From NCBI RefSeq assembly GCF_027247405.1, contig NZ_CP097463.1, forward strand, positions 2,232,001 to 2,296,000: a stretch of DNA of 64,000 nucleotides, written 5' to 3'. The notes beneath the pieces are model-generated. The model worked only from the letters and a program-made list of their open reading frames with translations, was not told where the DNA came from and did no database searches. This DNA comes from Jatrophihabitans cynanchi. Its GTDB lineage: Bacteria; Actinomycetota; Actinomycetes; Mycobacteriales; Jatrophihabitantaceae. Made by a program: the position numbers and the translations under genes. Of the stretch, positions 62,078-64,000 are shown piece after piece (position 1 is the stretch's first letter; every line of letters begins with the position of its first letter).

Positions 62078-62253
62078 GCAGGCGGGCGAGGCGCGCGGAA
62101 TCGGTGTCGGCGACCGTCAGCGAGTTTCTATCCTCGCGCGACCTCGAGTCCGACACGGCCCGGCGCATGAAGCGGGACTGACGGCCCAGGGACGTACGCG
62201 ACGCGCCCTCGTGCCGGTTGCGACCATCACGGATCGCCTGTACGCATCGACTG

Positions 62254-62808
62254 GTGAGTAACGACGAATCGTGGGCGCAGGCGACGGCCCGACGGCTTCT
62301 GAGTGAGGTCGGAGGCCGGTACCCCCACAGCGCCTGCGTCGCCACGCGCGCTGCCGAGGCTGCATGCGTGCTGCTCTCAAGTTCGGACGCCGAGCTCGTG
62401 ACGGCGGCCGCATGGCTCCATGACGTTGGCTACTCGCCTGATCTGGTGCAGACGGGGTTTCATCCGTTGGACGGGGCCCGGTGGCTGCGCACCAAGGGCG
62501 TCGCGGAGTCGGTCTGCCGCCTGGTCGCGTGGCACACGTCGGCGTTCGCCGAGGCCACGGAGCGGGGCATGACCAACCTGCTCCTAGCCGAGTTCCCTCG
62601 CCCCGATGAGAAGTCGTTGCGGGTGCTCACTTGGGCGGACCTCACCTCCAGCGCCACCGGGCAGCCGTGCACCGTCGAGGAGCGTGTTGCCGAGATCCTG
62701 GCCCGCTACCCGTCCCACTCACCGGTCTACCGGACAATCACCGCCGCCCGCGCCGAGCTCACGAGGATCGGGTCCGAGGTCGGCCAGGCGATAAGGTCGA
62801 CCAAGTGA
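62254..62808 (+). CDS. HD-domain phosphohydrolase-like protein
   Basis: A 184-residue HD-superfamily protein. RYPHS supplies the first His, AAWLHDVGYSP the H-D doublet and LVAWHTSAF a further His, with a metal Asp in LTWADLTS. Such proteins hydrolyse nucleotides or phosphomonoesters. GTG 62254 start; the stop overlaps the IspF-like gene start (TGATG). Confidence 0.82.
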   Translation: MSNDESWAQATARRLLSEVGGRYPHSACVATRAAEAACVLLSSSDAELVTAAAWLHDVGYSPDLVQTGFHPLDGARWLRTKGVAESVCRLVAWHTSAFAEATERGMTNLLLAEFPRPDEKSLRVLTWADLTSSATGQPCTVEERVAEILARYPSHSPVYRTITAARAELTRIGSEVGQAIRSTK

Positions 62809-63293
62809 TGAGCTTCCGGACCGGCGTAGGACGCGACATCCACCGCCTCGTGCCCGGGCACCCGCTCGTCCTCGGCGGGGTCACGATCCCGGCCGACCGT
62901 GGCTTCGCGACGCACTCCGACGGGGACGTTCTATCCCACGCCCTGGTGGACGCCCTTGCCGGCGCGATCGCCGACGGCGACCTCGGCGTGCATTATCCGG
63001 AGGACGACCCGGACGCGCAGGACGCCCGGTCCCTGGACTTCGTGACCGAGTTTGGCGAACACGTCCGCAAGGCGGGCTACGCGATCGTGAACGTCGACTC
63101 GTTCGTCGTCCTCGGCCCGATCAAGCTGCGCCCGTATATCGAGCAGATGCGCTCCAATGTCGCCGGTGCGCTCAAGCTGCCGCTGGCTGACGTGTCGGTG
63201 AAGGCACGCTCGAACGACGGACTCGGCCTGGAGGGCGAGGGAGCTGCGTGTTCAGCGTGGGCCAGCGTGCTCGTCCGGCCGGTAGATCACTGA
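62808..63293 (+). CDS. Divergent 2-C-methyl-D-erythritol 2,4-cyclodiphosphate synthase-like protein
   Basis: A 161-residue IspF-fold protein of normal length. Metal ligands are kept: GVGRDIHR (Asp, His) and HSDGDVLSHALVDAL (His). The CMP-contacting segment, TTEKLGFTGRGEG in E. coli, reads SNDGLGLEGEGAA, so specificity may have changed. It is coupled to an HD-hydrolase gene, away from ispD. Its 3' end overlaps the convergent XRE-like gene by 42 bases. Confidence 0.8.
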   Translation: MSFRTGVGRDIHRLVPGHPLVLGGVTIPADRGFATHSDGDVLSHALVDALAGAIADGDLGVHYPEDDPDAQDARSLDFVTEFGEHVRKAGYAIVNVDSFVVLGPIKLRPYIEQMRSNVAGALKLPLADVSVKARSNDGLGLEGEGAACSAWASVLVRPVDH

Positions 63294-64000
63294 CGAGTCC
63301 CAGATCGAGTCGAACGCGGCCGCCAGCCGCGTGGCGATGCTCGCGCGGCCGTCTTCGGGGATCCGGAACTGGAACACCGGGGCGTCGGCGGCCGGCGTGC
63401 CGTAGATGTGCCAGTTGACCAACAGCTGTTCGTCAAACCGGAAGATCGACGAGTACAGCGTCGTCGCGTGCAACCGCAGCGTCCCCGGCACGGCGCGCAC
63501 GACCGGGGACGCGTAGCCGATCGCGAGCCTGCAGCGGCCGGTCATCGCCTCGCCGATCCCCTCCTCAGCACCGCGGGCTGCGACGGCGGCACTGTCCGGG
63601 TCGCCGAGACAGATGCGCACCTGGCAGCCGCGCTCGGCGGCATCGATGAGCCGGCCGGTGATGCCGGGCACCGTGTCCCACAACCAGGTCGCCGCGTAGG
63701 CGAGGACGTCCACATGACGCTCGGCGCCACGCAGCAAGGTCTCGATCTGGCCCGGTTGCAGCTCGCGGCGGCTGACATGCATATGCGCGAGTTCCTCGGG
63801 GATGTCACTGCGCAGTCCGAGGCCGGGCCACAAGATGCCGACCGGTACGCCGACCTCGGTCGCGACCGCCTGCGCCGTCGTGCGGTGCGGCTGCTGGCGG
63901 CCGGCGACCCATCGTTGAACCGTCTTCGGATCATCGACCGCGACGCGGCCGGCGAGCGCCGCCGGTGACAGGCCGGCGGCCTGCATCGCCGAAGCAAGGC
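63252..64000 (-). CDS. XRE-family regulator with DUF5919-like C-terminus (5' partial)
   Basis: An HTH (AALAGRVAVDDPKTVQRWVAGR) is followed by a domain with HVDVLAYAATWLWD, CQVRICLGDP and RLHATTLYSSIFRFDEQLLVNWHIYG, resembling PLD-like DUF5919 proteins. These occur beside HD or nucleotide hydrolases in actinomycetes. The reading frame stays open to the window edge before Met at 63986, so the start may lie outside. The C-terminal 14 codons overlap the IspF-like gene tail to tail. Confidence 0.75.
   Translation of the reverse strand, partial: LASAMQAAGLSPAALAGRVAVDDPKTVQRWVAGRQQPHRTTAQAVATEVGVPVGILWPGLGLRSDIPEELAHMHVSRRELQPGQIETLLRGAERHVDVLAYAATWLWDTVPGITGRLIDAAERGCQVRICLGDPDSAAVAARGAEEGIGEAMTGRCRLAIGYASPVVRAVPGTLRLHATTLYSSIFRFDEQLLVNWHIYGTPAADAPVFQFRIPEDGRASIATRLAAAFDSIWDSSVIYRPDEHAGPR

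Overview
The window is a 64 kb stretch of high-GC, gene-dense actinobacterial chromosome joined to a mobile island. The conserved genes ask-asd, leuA, recR-ybaB-amidase, dnaX, the SRP RNA and tRNA-Ser are broadly arranged as in mycobacteria (the Rv3708c-Rv3721c neighbourhood). The interleaved extra genes and divergent detail suggest another high-GC actinomycete rather than Mycobacterium. Species cannot be fixed from the sequence.

Region 1 (1-12.2 kb) is an exopolysaccharide or cell-surface glycan cluster: an SDR reductase, glycosyltransferases, a Wzx-like flippase, three or four SAM methyltransferases, a polyprenyl-phosphate sugar-1-phosphate transferase (the likely initiating enzyme) and a low-molecular-weight protein tyrosine phosphatase. 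Many genes overlap by 4 bp. The two halves are separated by facing arrays of 30-bp repeats centred on a 25-bp hairpin (4.03-4.37 kb). Peptide deformylase and a serine-acetyltransferase-like gene follow.

Region 2 (12.2-28.3 kb) is core: aspartate pathway (asd, ask), a glycosyltransferase, a GABA/aminoaldehyde catabolic set (gabT, a biotinyl-domain protein, an aldehyde dehydrogenase), leuA behind a Leu-codon leader peptide, an unusual mycosin-like protease flanked by two paralogous membrane proteins and coupled to recR, ybaB, a lipoprotein amidase, dnaX, SRP RNA and tRNA-Ser(GGA).

Region 3 (28.5-42.8 kb) holds transport, stress and signalling genes: MFS pumps, an alpha/beta hydrolase, a three-gene receiver/PP2C - CHASE3 kinase - receiver operon, YceI, VOC, an AhpD-like protein, a MarR/NmrA-family divergent pair with visible operators, PRC-barrel, DUF5994, a fatty-acid desaturase and an ECF41-type sigma factor.

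Region 4 (42.8-64 kb) is a mobile/defence island. Its left edge cuts an NmrA-like gene just after its start. Three diverged copies of a repeat, two of which carry 3' tRNA-Ser(CGA) sequence, separate modules: mazEF-1 plus a GNAT/DUF1778 pair; a TIR/deoxyribosyltransferase-like protein, an HNH protein and a membrane protein; and mazEF-2 plus a complete type I restriction-modification system (hsdM-hsdS-hsdR, with a 15-codon leader ORF coupled to hsdM). An IS982-family element follows, abutting a 194-aa gene coupled to a MobF relaxase/helicase, then small HTH-like genes, an HD-domain protein, a divergent IspF-like protein and an XRE/DUF5919-like regulator running off the window. I infer an integrated conjugative or mobilisable element that has accreted defence cassettes at a tRNA-Ser-derived site; no integrase lies in the window.
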